The notes under the pieces are model-generated. The model ran no database searches and was not told where the DNA came from. It worked only from the letters and a program-made list of their open reading frames with translations. Positions 19,035-26,844 of a stretch of DNA of 53,039 nt are shown here, piece after piece. The DNA comes from Marinilabiliaceae bacterium. GTDB taxonomy: Bacteria > Bacteroidota > Bacteroidia > Bacteroidales > Marinilabiliaceae. Both the position numbers and the translations under genes were made by a program. Numbering within the stretch: position 1 is the stretch's first letter; every line of letters begins with the position of its first letter. Location of the stretch: the NCBI GenBank assembly GCA_016933045.1, contig JAFGBR010000047.1, forward strand, positions 1 to 53,039, in the 5' to 3' direction.

Positions 19035-19073
19035 TATTTTTGTTCATACTCAGTTTGAGTATGAACAAAAATA
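19035..19073. repeat. Perfect 18-bp inverted repeat upstream of yjbQ
   Basis: Left arm TATTTTTGTTCATACTCA (19035-19052), 3-base centre GTT, right arm TGAGTATGAACAAAAATA (19056-19073). It lies between two divergent genes, 24 bases before the yjbQ ATG. There is no T-run after either arm, so it does not look like a terminator. A protein-binding operator or a 5'-leader hairpin fits better. Confidence 0.9.
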
Positions 19074-19097
19074 TGTATTTATTAAATTTTGTGTTTT

Positions 19098-19508
19098 ATG
19101 GTGGAGCAAATGCAAATACGTTTACCCGAATTTAAGAGAGGATGCCATTTGATAACAAGTTATTTAACTGCAAATTTGAATAATCTGCCGGAAAAAGGGA
19201 TTGTAAATGTTTTTATTCAGCATACATCGGCAGGATTAACAATTAACGAAAATGCCGACCCTTCAGTACGTGATGATTTTGAGTATATTTTAAACCATAT
19301 TATTCCCGAAAACCTTAAAGGGTATACGCATACACTTGAAGGTTCTGATGATATGCCTGCTCATATTAAAGCTTCTATTATTGGTCAAAGTATTACTATC
19401 CCAATTATTAATGGTCGTTTAGGTTTTGGTACCTGGCAAGGTTTGTATTTGTGTGAATTTCGAAATTTTGGAGGCCCACGTAAACTAGTGGTAACTGTTT
19501 ATCATTAA
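19098..19508 (+). CDS. yjbQ: YjbQ/UPF0047 family protein
   Basis: A small (136-residue) soluble protein of the secondary thiamine-phosphate synthase-like YjbQ family. Conserved blocks are FIQHTSAGLTINENADPSVR, TLEGSDDMPAHIKAS and GRLGFGTWQGLYLCEFRNFGG, including the His and Asp/Glu residues clustered at the trimer interface. The family is nearly universal; weak thiamine phosphate synthase activity has been reported, but the physiological role is unsettled. I start it at the ATG at 19098; a second ATG at 19110 also keeps all conserved residues. The long palindrome just upstream may control it. It ends 5 bases from the convergent HAD gene. Confidence 0.92.
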   Translation: MVEQMQIRLPEFKRGCHLITSYLTANLNNLPEKGIVNVFIQHTSAGLTINENADPSVRDDFEYILNHIIPENLKGYTHTLEGSDDMPAHIKASIIGQSITIPIINGRLGFGTWQGLYLCEFRNFGGPRKLVVTVYH

Positions 19509-19513
19509 GCTTG

Positions 19514-20200
19514 TTATTTGAATTGATTACATATTATCGGCCAGTTAGTAATCATTTCGGTACAACTGTTATAAACTAAGTCGGCTCCCGATTCTTTAAG
19601 CACTTTATTTTCTAGCACCCCTGTATTAACCGCTATTGTAAATGCATTTGCGCTTTTTGCCGATTTAATTCCAAGTGGAGCATTTTCAATAATTATCACA
19701 TTTTCGCTTTTTAAATTAAAACGTTTTAAAGCAGTTAAATAAGGTTCTGGGTCTGGTTTGCCTTTTTTTACATCTCCTCCCGAAATAATTGAGTTTCGGT
19801 TAATTGAAAAATCTATAACAATCCGATCGATAAGTGATTTTTGATTTGAGCCGGTAACAACTCCAATTTTAATATTGTTGTTTTTTAGACTTTGAATAAA
19901 TTTCTGCATCCCTTGCATTATTTCTGGCTTAGGCAATTGTTGCATAAATGTTGTTTTTGCAGTGTAAATGTTTTTAATCTCATTATCCATTGCATCGCGG
20001 TTGAATTTTTCATTAAAAGCCCAGTTTATAGTATTGCGTCCGGTTCGTCCTTCGTTAATGTAGCTATAGTATGGTGGATAGTTTATTGAGTATAATGCCA
20101 TTGCTTTTTCCCATGATATTGCATGGTTTTTCATCGAATCGTAAAGAACTCCGTCCATGTCAAAAAAAACTGCAAGTAACTTATTGTTTTTACAATTCAT
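19514..20200 (-). CDS. HAD-superfamily hydrolase, beta-phosphoglucomutase-like
   Basis: A 228-residue cytoplasmic phosphatase/phosphomutase with every HAD motif. Motif I is FFDMDGVLYDS (nucleophile and general acid Asp), motif II VVTGS, motif III Lys in KKGKPDPEPYL and motif IV IIENAPLGIKSAKSA, where the usual acidic pair is Glu-Asn and not Glu-Asp. A helical cap (residues about 20-85) follows motif I, as in sugar-phosphate acting members. The substrate is likely a small phosphorylated sugar; whether it is a mutase or phosphatase cannot be told. It is a single gene with a candidate promoter at 20215-20222. Confidence 0.88.
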   Translation of the reverse strand: MNCKNNKLLAVFFDMDGVLYDSMKNHAISWEKAMALYSINYPPYYSYINEGRTGRNTINWAFNEKFNRDAMDNEIKNIYTAKTTFMQQLPKPEIMQGMQKFIQSLKNNNIKIGVVTGSNQKSLIDRIVIDFSINRNSIISGGDVKKGKPDPEPYLTALKRFNLKSENVIIIENAPLGIKSAKSANAFTIAVNTGVLENKVLKESGADLVYNSCTEMITNWPIICNQFK

Positions 20201-20214
20201 ATAAATATTTTTTT

Positions 20215-20222
20215 CAAAGCTA
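20215..20222 (-). promoter_or_regulatory. Candidate -7 box for the HAD phosphatase gene
   Basis: On the minus strand this reads TAGCTTTG, a full match to TAnnTTTG, 15 bases before the start codon. No TTG is seen at -33. Confidence 0.35.
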
Positions 20223-20295
20223 TAATATTATCTTGAAATGATTGTTTTATCGGTTTTTTTTAAGAAGAAGCAATTTCTGAGTTGGCAATCTTTGT

Positions 20296-20303
20296 TATTT
20301 TTG
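20296..20303 (+). promoter_or_regulatory. Candidate -7 box for the B3/B4 - MBL operon
   Basis: TATTTTTG, a full match to TAnnTTTG, lies 16 bases before the ATG at 20320. The -33 region is weak. Confidence 0.4.
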
Positions 20304-20319
20304 TAAAATTTTTATTGTT

Positions 20320-20994
20320 ATGATAATAAAATTTGATGAAAAATTATTGGAATTATTGCCAAATATTATATTAGGTTGTATTCAACTCAAAGTTAGGGTT
20401 AATGAATCTTCGTGTGAACTTGTGCAGTTAATAAGTGATGAGCTTAATAGTATTGAGCAATTAATGGATGAGCAGTCAATTCGCGATTTGGAGTCGATAA
20501 AAACCACAAAAGATGCTTATCGTAAGTTAGGAAAAGATCCGAATCGTTACAGACCATCTTCTGAGTCTTTAATTCGAAGAGTTGCTAAAGGTAAGGGGTT
20601 GTATCGTATAAATAATGTAGTTGATATTTTAAACCTTGTTTCGGTTCGTACAGGGTATTCTATTTGTGGATTTGATATGGATAAAATACAAGGTGATATT
20701 GTTTTAGGATTAGGTATTAAAGGTGAACCCTATATTGGTATAGGAAGGGGGGAAATAAATATCGAAAATATACCTGTTTTTCGCGATGACTGTAGAGCTT
20801 TTGGAACCCCAACAAGCGATTCGTTACGTACTATGATTACAGATGCAACAAAAAAAATTATGTTGATATTTATGGTGTTTGACCAGAATAGAGAATTGAA
20901 TAAAGTGCTCGATACTACATTTTATTTGTATGATAAATATGCTGAAGGTGAATTAATTGATATGTTTGAATTAAAAGGAAACGTAAAAGAATGA
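20320..20994 (+). CDS. Stand-alone B3/B4 (phenylalanyl-tRNA synthetase editing-like) domain protein
   Basis: A 224-residue protein consisting essentially of a B3/B4 domain, the fold that in the PheRS beta subunit edits mischarged tyrosine. Recognisable features are the KTTKDAYRKLGKDPNRYRPS stretch, SLIRRVAKGKGLYRINNVVD (common to free-standing B3/4 proteins), and FRDDCRAFGTPTSDSLRTMI. Free-standing members are widespread and thought to clear mischarged or modified aminoacyl species, but activity is not established. The stop overlaps the start of the next gene (ATGA at 20991-20994), so translation is coupled. Confidence 0.88.
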   Translation: MIIKFDEKLLELLPNIILGCIQLKVRVNESSCELVQLISDELNSIEQLMDEQSIRDLESIKTTKDAYRKLGKDPNRYRPSSESLIRRVAKGKGLYRINNVVDILNLVSVRTGYSICGFDMDKIQGDIVLGLGIKGEPYIGIGRGEINIENIPVFRDDCRAFGTPTSDSLRTMITDATKKIMLIFMVFDQNRELNKVLDTTFYLYDKYAEGELIDMFELKGNVKE

Positions 20995-21749
20995 TTGAAG
21001 TTTGTGCATTGGCATCGGGAAGTAATGGTAATTGTTATTATATTGGTAATGAGAGTGAAGCAATTCTTGTTGATGTTGGGATTAGCAGACGACAGATTGT
21101 TGATAGAATGCGACAGGTTGGTTTAAGTATTAATAAAGTTAAGGCTATATTTATTTCACATGAGCATTCTGATCATTCAAGGGGAGTGAGGGTTTTACAT
21201 CAAAAATTATGTATTCCAGTTTATATGACATCGATTACTTATAATAACAGTAGGGATGAAAACAGACCTGAGAAATATGTTCATTTGAAAGTTGGAGAGT
21301 GGTTAGTTATTGGCGATATTAAAGTTAAAGCTTTTTCAAAATCGCACGATGCTGTTGATCCTTGTAGTTTTATTGTTAAAATAGGTGAGAAAACAGTAGG
21401 AGTAATGACCGATATAGGAAAATTATGTAATAATGTTGTGTATTATTTTAACTTGTGTCATGCTGTTTTTTTGGAAACTAATTATGATCATCAAATGTTG
21501 ATGGACGGCCCTTACCCATTATATTTAAAACATCGAGTGGCTTCAGATCGAGGTCATTTGTCGAATAATCAAGCTGTTGAACTGGTTGAAAAACATGGAA
21601 GTGATGTTTTAAAGTATATTTTTTTGTCGCATATTTCACAGGAAAACAATCATCCCGATATTGCCTTAAAAGCTTTTGATAAATTGAAAGGTAAATATTT
21701 AATTGAATTAACTAATCGATATGCCCCAACTCAGGTTTTTCAATTGTAA
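20991..21749 (+). CDS. MBL-fold metallo-hydrolase, WalJ/YycJ-like
   Basis: A 252-residue metallo-beta-lactamase-fold hydrolase. It opens with CALASGSNGNCYYI (the SGSxGN start typical of YycJ/WalJ) and has the metal motif SHEHSDH, a later Asp in GVMTDIG and His in LSHISQENNHP. YycJ-type enzymes are 5'-to-3' DNA exonucleases linked to mismatch repair or cell-wall signalling in Firmicutes; the role in Bacteroidota is inferred only. Translation is coupled to the B3/B4-domain gene by a 4-base overlap. A strong bidirectional terminator follows. Confidence 0.9.
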   Translation: MIEVCALASGSNGNCYYIGNESEAILVDVGISRRQIVDRMRQVGLSINKVKAIFISHEHSDHSRGVRVLHQKLCIPVYMTSITYNNSRDENRPEKYVHLKVGEWLVIGDIKVKAFSKSHDAVDPCSFIVKIGEKTVGVMTDIGKLCNNVVYYFNLCHAVFLETNYDHQMLMDGPYPLYLKHRVASDRGHLSNNQAVELVEKHGSDVLKYIFLSHISQENNHPDIALKAFDKLKGKYLIELTNRYAPTQVFQL

Positions 21750-21753
21750 AAAA

Positions 21754-21790
21754 AATAAAAAAGCTGTTGATTTTCAACAGCTTTTTTATT
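21754..21790. terminator. Bidirectional terminator between the MBL gene and xerD
   Basis: A perfect stem (AAGCTGTTGA at 21761-21770 with TCAACAGCTT at 21774-21783) has a 3-base loop and flanking A-run and T-run, so it can stop transcription from either side. Its right edge touches the xerD stop codon. Confidence 0.9.
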
Positions 21791-22695
21791 TAGTCTTGCG
21801 ATCTGGGATGAAATTGGATAATTGTATTTTTTAAATATTCTTTATCAAGATGCGTGTATATCTCTGTAGTAATAATTGATTCGTGGCCTAACATTTCCTG
21901 TACTGCTCTTAAATTTGCCCCACCGTCAATTAAATGAGTTGCAAAAGAATGTCGGAATGTATGAGGGCTAATGTTTTTATTTAATCCAACCTTTTTGGTT
22001 AGTGTTTTTATGATTGTGAATATCATTACCCTTGATAGTTTTTTACCTCTTCGGTTAAGGAATAAGATATCTTCATCAGCCGGATTTATTTTAAGGTTAC
22101 GACGATATTCGCTTAAGTACAGGTTTATTTCTTTAATTGCTTTAGTACTAATTGGAACTAATCGTTCTTTATTTCCTTTGCCCTCAATTTTTACAAAGCC
22201 TGATTCAAATACAAGGTTTGAAATTTTTAAATCAATAAGTTCTGATACTCTTAATCCACAACTGTACAAAGTTTCTAAAATTGCTTTGTTTCTTTGACCT
22301 TCTGATTTTTTAGTATCGATGGCGTTAATTATCGAGTCTATCTCTTCAACTGATAAAATCTCTGGAAGTTTTCTGCCAACTTTTGGAGCTTCTAATAGAG
22401 CTGTAGGATCACGATCAACTTTTTCTTCAATAAGAAGATATTTGTAAAACGATTTAATGCCACTAATAACCCGTGCTTGGGTTCGAGGGCTAATGCCTTT
22501 TTTAGAGATGTCTTCCATCATGGCTTTTAGATTTGCTAAAACCACTTTGTCGGGGCCGTTATCAACTCCTGTATCTCTTAAAAATTGTACTAATTTGTTT
22601 AGGTCTGTTACATAAGCGTGTATGGAGTTGTCTGATAACCCTCGCTCGACCCTTAAATAGTTTCTAAAGCCATTCAATTCTGATTCCCAATTCAT
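21790..22695 (-). CDS. xerD: Site-specific tyrosine recombinase XerD
   Basis: A 301-residue tyrosine recombinase that resolves chromosome dimers at dif with XerC. The N-terminal SAM-like DNA-binding domain (FRNYLRVERGLSDNSIHAY) is followed by a catalytic domain. Catalytic residues are Arg in YSCGLRVSEL, Lys in GKGNKERLVP, HTFRHSFATHL (His-x-x-Arg), GHESI (His) and the nucleophile Tyr in TTEIYTHLD. I use the ATG at 22695 (MNWESELNGF); the frame extends to 22752, but those residues are basic and hydrophobic and not family-like. It is a housekeeping-type Xer, not an integrase: no mobile element or attachment site surrounds it. Confidence 0.93.
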   Translation of the reverse strand: MNWESELNGFRNYLRVERGLSDNSIHAYVTDLNKLVQFLRDTGVDNGPDKVVLANLKAMMEDISKKGISPRTQARVISGIKSFYKYLLIEEKVDRDPTALLEAPKVGRKLPEILSVEEIDSIINAIDTKKSEGQRNKAILETLYSCGLRVSELIDLKISNLVFESGFVKIEGKGNKERLVPISTKAIKEINLYLSEYRRNLKINPADEDILFLNRRGKKLSRVMIFTIIKTLTKKVGLNKNISPHTFRHSFATHLIDGGANLRAVQEMLGHESIITTEIYTHLDKEYLKNTIIQFHPRSQD

Positions 22696-22826
22696 TTTAA
22701 TTTTGTTTTTAAGTAAATTCCGTAGTAAATATAAGAATTTAACTGTAAGCAAAGTAATTTTTTTTATTTTTTTTAATTAATAGATCCATTTCGTTCGTTC
22801 AATTTTTTTTTTACAATAAACTGTTT

Positions 22827-22834
22827 TACTTTTG
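22827..22834 (+). promoter_or_regulatory. Candidate -7 box for aroQ
   Basis: TACTTTTG followed by CGCC is a full TAnnTTTG match, 24 bases before the aroQ ATG. The -33 site is not clear. Confidence 0.5.
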
Positions 22835-22857
22835 CGCCATGCATCAATGTGCTATTT

Positions 22858-23289
22858 ATGAATATTTTAATTATTAACGGGCCGAACCTTAATTTATTGG
22901 GTGTCAGAGAGAAAAGTATCTATGGTAATCAATCGTTTGATGATTATTTTAAGTGTCTAAAAGATATTTTTTCCGATGTAAGTCTTTCTTATTTCCAGAG
23001 TAATAGCGAAGGAGCTATTATTGATAAACTTCATGAGGTTGGGTTTTCTATTGATGGTATAGTACTTAATGCCGGGGCTTATACTCATACTTCTTTAGCA
23101 ATAGCCGATGCTATTGCAGCTATTAATGTACCTGTTGTTGAAGTACATATTTCTAATGTTTTTAAAAGAGAAACGATAAGACATCATTCTTTTATTTCCT
23201 CTGTATGTAAAGGTTCAATTGTAGGTTTTGGTCTCGATTCGTATAGGCTTGCTGTTCAGTCTTTTCATTTATTAAATGAAAAGAGCTAA
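22858..23289 (+). CDS. aroQ: 3-dehydroquinate dehydratase, type II
   Basis: Converts 3-dehydroquinate to 3-dehydroshikimate, step three of the shikimate pathway. The 143-residue length is normal for the dodecameric type II enzyme. Signatures are IINGPNLNLLGVREKSIYGN (with active-site Tyr), FQSNSEGAIIDKLHE, LNAGAYTHTSLAIADAI, VEVHISN (active-site His) and the closing CKGSIVGFGLDSY. I start it at the ATG at 22858; the upstream GTG at 22849 is less likely. It is divergent from xerD, and pyruvate kinase follows after 154 bases. Confidence 0.95.
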   Translation: MNILIINGPNLNLLGVREKSIYGNQSFDDYFKCLKDIFSDVSLSYFQSNSEGAIIDKLHEVGFSIDGIVLNAGAYTHTSLAIADAIAAINVPVVEVHISNVFKRETIRHHSFISSVCKGSIVGFGLDSYRLAVQSFHLLNEKS

Positions 23290-23443
23290 AAGAAAGTTTT
23301 TAATCACGCTCGATGATTATTATTGGTGAGTTATATTAATGTTTTGACTGACAAATTTGGCATTAAAAAAACAATTATTTGATTTTTGAGAATTCTGGGA
23401 TTATTATATTTTGATTTTAAGTGAATAACGATTAAAACTGGTT

Positions 23444-24880
23444 ATGTCAATGAAAAAATTTACGAAAATAGTTGGTACTATTTCGGATCAACGTTGTGAT
23501 GTTGAATTTATTAAAGATCTGTATAAAGCAGGTCTGAATGTGGTTCGTTTAAATACAGCCCACATGGATAGGGAGGGGATGACTCGTGTAGTCAATAATA
23601 CTCGGGCTGTATCAGATAAGATAGCAATTCTTATCGACACAAAAGGGCCTGAAATTCGGACAACTAAATGTGCAAGTCCAATAATGCTAAAAACAGGCGA
23701 TAAATTAGTTATTAAGGGCGATCCTGCAATTGAATCTACAAAAGAATGCATATGCGTGTCATATTCCAATTTTGTTAATGATTTGTCGGTTGATAGTCAA
23801 ATTTTATTTGACGATGGTGAAATAGCTTTAAGAGTTGTTAGTAAGGATGAAAACGGCTTACACTGTGAAGCATTGAACAATGGAGCACTAGGAAGCCGTA
23901 AAAGTGTTAATGTTCCCGGTGCTCGAATAAATTTGCCGTCATTAACTGATAAGGATATTGATTGCATTAATTTTGCTGCCGAAAATGATATTGATTTTAT
24001 TGCACATTCATTTGTTAGAAATCGTGAAGATGTATTAGATGTTCAGCGTATTTTGGATAGTAAAAACAGCGCAGCCAAAATTATTGCAAAAATTGAAAAT
24101 CAGGAAGGTGTTGAAAATATTGATGAGATATTAGAGCATGTTTATGGTGTAATGGTTGCTCGTGGTGACTTGGGTATTGAAATTCCTCAAGAAAAAATTC
24201 CGGGTTTACAGCGTCAGTTAATAAGAAAATGTGTAGAGGCTAAAAAACCTGTTATTGTTGCAACACAAATGCTTCATTCGATGATTAAAAACCCTCGTCC
24301 AACAAGAGCTGAGGTTACAGATGTTGCTAATGCTATTTATTATAGAACAGATGCTATTATGTTGAGTGGCGAAACGGCTTATGGCGATTATGCTGTTGAA
24401 GCTGTTAAAACCATGTCGAAAATTGCCCGTGAGGTTGAGCCATCGAAAGATAGTCGTAACGATATTCCTATTCCAATGGTTCATCATGATACAACAACTT
24501 ATTTGGCTGAATCGGCAGTAAATGCAGTTAAGGAGTTGGATATAAAAGCAATACTTACCGATAGTGCAACCGGAAAAACAGCACGAATGCTTGCTGCTTT
24601 CAGAGGTACTGTTCCTGTTTTTTCATTGTGTTATACACAACGTGTAGGGCGCGAGTTAGGATTGTCGTATGGTGTATTTCCTAAAATTAACGAAGAGGGA
24701 TCATCGAAAGCCGATATATTAAAAAAGACAGTATTAAAATTAAAAAAGAAAGATTTTCTTAACGATTCTGATTTAGTTGTTTACCTTGGAGGAAGTTTTG
24801 GCATTGGAGGTGGAACTACTTTTATGGAAATTATTTCAGTAGAAGGATTGCTTAAAAAAATTGAGTCGTATAGAGATTAA
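23444..24880 (+). CDS. pyk: Pyruvate kinase
   Basis: The last step of glycolysis, phosphoenolpyruvate plus ADP to pyruvate plus ATP. The 478-residue chain has the A domain start TKIVGTISDQRCDVEFIKDL and VVRLNTAH, the B domain at about 70-165, the active-site signature IIAKIENQEGVENIDEI (Lys and Glu binding metal), GVMVARGDLGIEIP, and the TRAEVTDVANAI segment. The C domain (about 335-478) ends with GGTTFMEIISV. ATGs at 23444 and 23450 are both possible. It is a single gene with its own terminator. Confidence 0.96.
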   Translation: MSMKKFTKIVGTISDQRCDVEFIKDLYKAGLNVVRLNTAHMDREGMTRVVNNTRAVSDKIAILIDTKGPEIRTTKCASPIMLKTGDKLVIKGDPAIESTKECICVSYSNFVNDLSVDSQILFDDGEIALRVVSKDENGLHCEALNNGALGSRKSVNVPGARINLPSLTDKDIDCINFAAENDIDFIAHSFVRNREDVLDVQRILDSKNSAAKIIAKIENQEGVENIDEILEHVYGVMVARGDLGIEIPQEKIPGLQRQLIRKCVEAKKPVIVATQMLHSMIKNPRPTRAEVTDVANAIYYRTDAIMLSGETAYGDYAVEAVKTMSKIAREVEPSKDSRNDIPIPMVHHDTTTYLAESAVNAVKELDIKAILTDSATGKTARMLAAFRGTVPVFSLCYTQRVGRELGLSYGVFPKINEEGSSKADILKKTVLKLKKKDFLNDSDLVVYLGGSFGIGGGTTFMEIISVEGLLKKIESYRD

Positions 24881-24901
24881 TATTATAACAATTTGTATAA
24901 T

Positions 24902-24938
24902 AAATGGGTAGGATATTAACTTACCCGTTTGTTTTTTT
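24902..24938 (+). terminator. Intrinsic terminator of pyk
   Basis: The stem AAATGGGTA (24902-24910) pairs with TACCCGTTT (24922-24930), including one T-G pair, around an 11-base loop. It is followed by GTTTTTTT. Confidence 0.75.
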
Positions 24939-24985
24939 GTGTAAAAATAAAAATGAAAAAAAGAATCCAAAAACGATTCTATTAC

Positions 24986-25015
24986 TTGTAAAAAAGAAAA
25001 GAAGCATTATCTTTG
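24986..25015 (+). promoter_or_regulatory. Housekeeping promoter of the tRNA-Asp cluster
   Basis: TTG at 24986-24988, exactly 19 bases, then TATCTTTG at 25008-25015: a full match to the Bacteroidota TTG-N19-TAnnTTTG promoter. It lies about 58 bases before the first tRNA, and is the best promoter in the window. Confidence 0.8.
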
Positions 25016-25072
25016 CAACGCTTTAAAAGAAAAGCATAAGCACATAATTGTAGCTTTGAAAAAAATCATTTT

Positions 25073-25146
25073 GGTTTGGTAGTTCAGTTGGTTAGAATAC
25101 ATGCCTGTCACGCATGGGGTCGCGGGTTCGAGTCCCGTCCAGACCG
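25073..25146 (+). tRNA. tRNA-Asp (GTC), copy 1
   Basis: A 74-base cloverleaf. The acceptor stem GGTTTGG pairs with CCAGACC, with discriminator G. The anticodon loop is CTGTCAC with anticodon GTC, and the T arm contains GGTTCGAGTCC. CCA is not encoded. It is the first of three identical tandem copies. Confidence 0.97.
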
Positions 25147-25223
25147 CTAAATGTATTTTTTGTTTTGAGTATTTTATAAAAGCAAATACTCGTTTTTTTT
25201 TGAAAATTTTTTGAATAATAAAA

Positions 25224-25297
25224 GGTTTGGTAGTTCAGTTGGTTAGAATACATGCCTGTCACGCATGGGGTCGCGGGTTCGAGTCCCGTCCAGACCG
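25224..25297 (+). tRNA. tRNA-Asp (GTC), copy 2
   Basis: Identical in sequence to copy 1, with a 77-base AT-rich spacer between them. It probably belongs to one precursor transcript. Confidence 0.97.
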
Positions 25298-25328
25298 CTA
25301 AATTATAATCATAAGTTTTCAAAAAAAA

Positions 25329-25402
25329 GGTTTGGTAGTTCAGTTGGTTAGAATACATGCCTGTCACGCATGGGGTCGCGGGTTCGAGTCCCGTCCAGAC
25401 CG
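25329..25402 (+). tRNA. tRNA-Asp (GTC), copy 3
   Basis: Identical to copies 1 and 2, with a 31-base spacer after copy 2. It is followed after 8 bases by the cluster terminator. Confidence 0.97.
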
Positions 25403-25410
25403 CTTAAAGA

Positions 25411-25441
25411 AGTCAATGATATTTTTCATTGGCTTTTTTTA
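25411..25441. terminator. Terminator of the tRNA-Asp cluster
   Basis: The stem AGTCAATGA (25411-25419) with TCATTGGCT (25426-25434) is followed by a T-run. It sits between the tRNAs and the convergent rsmD gene, whose stop it touches. Confidence 0.8.
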
Positions 25442-25981
25442 TTCATTGTGTTTAAATATAGAAAAGTTTACTTTGCCGTAGTTTCTATTCTCAATGAAGT
25501 TAGGGTGTTTACTGAAGCTTTTTTTATCTGAATGTTCCAAAATAAACAAACCGTCTTTTTTTAAAATATTTGTTGATAAAACAAGTATTGGTAAATCATC
25601 AGCTTTAGTTAAGTCAAAAGGAGGATCGGAAAAAATAATATCATATTCTTTAGTGCATTTTTCGATGTATTTAAAACAGTCTCCTTTAATACATTTCACA
25701 ATTGAGTTTAATTCGAGGTCTTCGGCACATTTTTTAATGAATTTGTAATGGTTGAAGTTTAATTCGACCGATGTAATATCTTTACATCCACGCGAAGCAA
25801 ATTCGAATGAAATGCTTCCTGTACCTGAGAATAAGTCAAGTACTTTTGTTTCTTCGAAATTGATTCGGTTGTTTAGTATATTAAACAAATTTTCTTTAGC
25901 AAAATCGGTTGTTGGGCGTGCCTTAAAACTTGAAGGTGGCGAAAAACGGCGACCTTTTAAATATCCACTAACTATACGCAT
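25439..25981 (-). CDS. rsmD: 16S rRNA (guanine966-N2)-methyltransferase RsmD
   Basis: A 180-residue Rossmann-fold methyltransferase that modifies G966 of 16S rRNA in the small subunit. It opens with the family start MRIVSGYLKGRRF and RPTTDFAKENLFNIL. The SAM-binding motif is VLDLFSGTGSISFEFASRG, followed by the acidic SVELN and the catalytic IIFSDPPFDL (DPPF). Length is typical. Its start overlaps the end of the upstream DUF3822 gene by 10 bases, implying coupled translation. Confidence 0.94.
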   Translation of the reverse strand: MRIVSGYLKGRRFSPPSSFKARPTTDFAKENLFNILNNRINFEETKVLDLFSGTGSISFEFASRGCKDITSVELNFNHYKFIKKCAEDLELNSIVKCIKGDCFKYIEKCTKEYDIIFSDPPFDLTKADDLPILVLSTNILKKDGLFILEHSDKKSFSKHPNFIENRNYGKVNFSIFKHNE

Positions 25982-26835
25982 ATAGGAGCATTAAAAAGGT
26001 TTGTGTATTGCGAAATACTAACTGGTTTAAAAACAGGGCTAAAATTGAAATGTTTTTCGGGTTTTTCAATTATCAAACGCGCGATATATTTTTTTAGTAA
26101 TTGTATTTCTTTTTTTTTGTTTAAAATATTTCCGGCAGCTGTTATTGAGGTTTTATTAGGATCGAGCTTTAATTGGTCGAAAATAAAATAGAGGTAATAT
26201 ATTATTTCGTTTTCGTTTGAGTATTTAAAAGTATTTGATAATGTTAATTGCCTCTTTTGAGTAATTATTATATGAAAACTTTTTTGAAAAAAAAACAGGT
26301 GTAAATGTGTGTGATTTGGATCGAAATGACGCAGATCTTCCATTAAATTTGATTCGATAAATGGGGTTGAAGCGTGCAAAAAAGTGGGTGTTTTAAATCG
26401 TTTTTTTAAGTCTTCGATTAAATCTTGATTAACTCTGCAAATATTATAAGCATCTGCCATTTTAATTTTTGTAGCAAAAGCCGTTTTTTTTGTAGTTGAG
26501 GGTGTTTTTTTGTTAAATGTAATATCAATAAAATTATTTATCATCTCTTTTTTATAAAGAGATGTGGGTATAAGGGTGCTTTCATCTGTTTGAAAAAGAA
26601 CAAATGCCTTTTTGTAATTGTATTTTAACAGAGGTTCGCTATGTAGTAAGTTTGAACTTTTTAAAAAATTGTTATCATCTTTTTCAAATGAAAAATGCTT
26701 GAATTGTATATATAAGTTTTGTATTGGATCGAGTGTGCAAAATGAAAATCCATCCAGTGAAAACTGGATGGATATAAAATAAGATGTAGTAAGTGTTTTG
26801 TCGAATGATTCGTCAATTACTGAGAATTCTTGCAT
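25972..26835 (-). CDS. DUF3822 family protein
   Basis: A 287-residue cytoplasmic protein of the Bacteroidota-specific DUF3822 family, usually encoded beside rsmD, as here. The sequence suggests an actin/hexokinase-like (ASKHA) two-lobe fold: SYFISIQFSLDGFSFCTLD near the N terminus and SITAAGNILNKKKEIQLLKK near the C terminus resemble phosphate-binding strand pairs. No activity is known. It overlaps rsmD by 10 bases and starts 9 bases after the preceding anchored-protein gene, so the three form one leftward operon. An 11-bp hairpin lies within its 5' third (26748-26773). Confidence 0.8.
   Translation of the reverse strand: MQEFSVIDESFDKTLTTSYFISIQFSLDGFSFCTLDPIQNLYIQFKHFSFEKDDNNFLKSSNLLHSEPLLKYNYKKAFVLFQTDESTLIPTSLYKKEMINNFIDITFNKKTPSTTKKTAFATKIKMADAYNICRVNQDLIEDLKKRFKTPTFLHASTPFIESNLMEDLRHFDPNHTHLHLFFFQKSFHIIITQKRQLTLSNTFKYSNENEIIYYLYFIFDQLKLDPNKTSITAAGNILNKKKEIQLLKKYIARLIIEKPEKHFNFSPVFKPVSISQYTNLFNAPICV
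26748..26773. repeat. Perfect 11-bp inverted repeat inside the DUF3822 gene
   Basis: ATCCATCCAGT (26748-26758) pairs with ACTGGATGGAT (26763-26773) around GAAA, a loop that is a GNRA tetraloop only on the plus strand. On the mRNA the loop reads TTTC. It covers codons about 21-29 of the gene. Confidence 0.6.
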
Positions 26836-26844
26836 GATAACGTT

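Noticed and set aside
21790-22695. Mobile-element integrase
   Set aside because: Domain content, length and isolated housekeeping context fit XerD; there are no attachment sites, excisionase or cargo genes nearby.
22696-22752. Longer N terminus for xerD
   Set aside because: The extra residues are hydrophobic and basic with no match to Xer proteins; the ATG at 22695 starts the conserved domain.
25092-25367. Antisense open frame over the three tRNA-Asp genes (containing a GLEPATP-like repeat)
   Set aside because: This reading frame is a well-known false gene produced by translating the minus strand of tandem tRNA genes; the repeats are the tRNA copies themselves.
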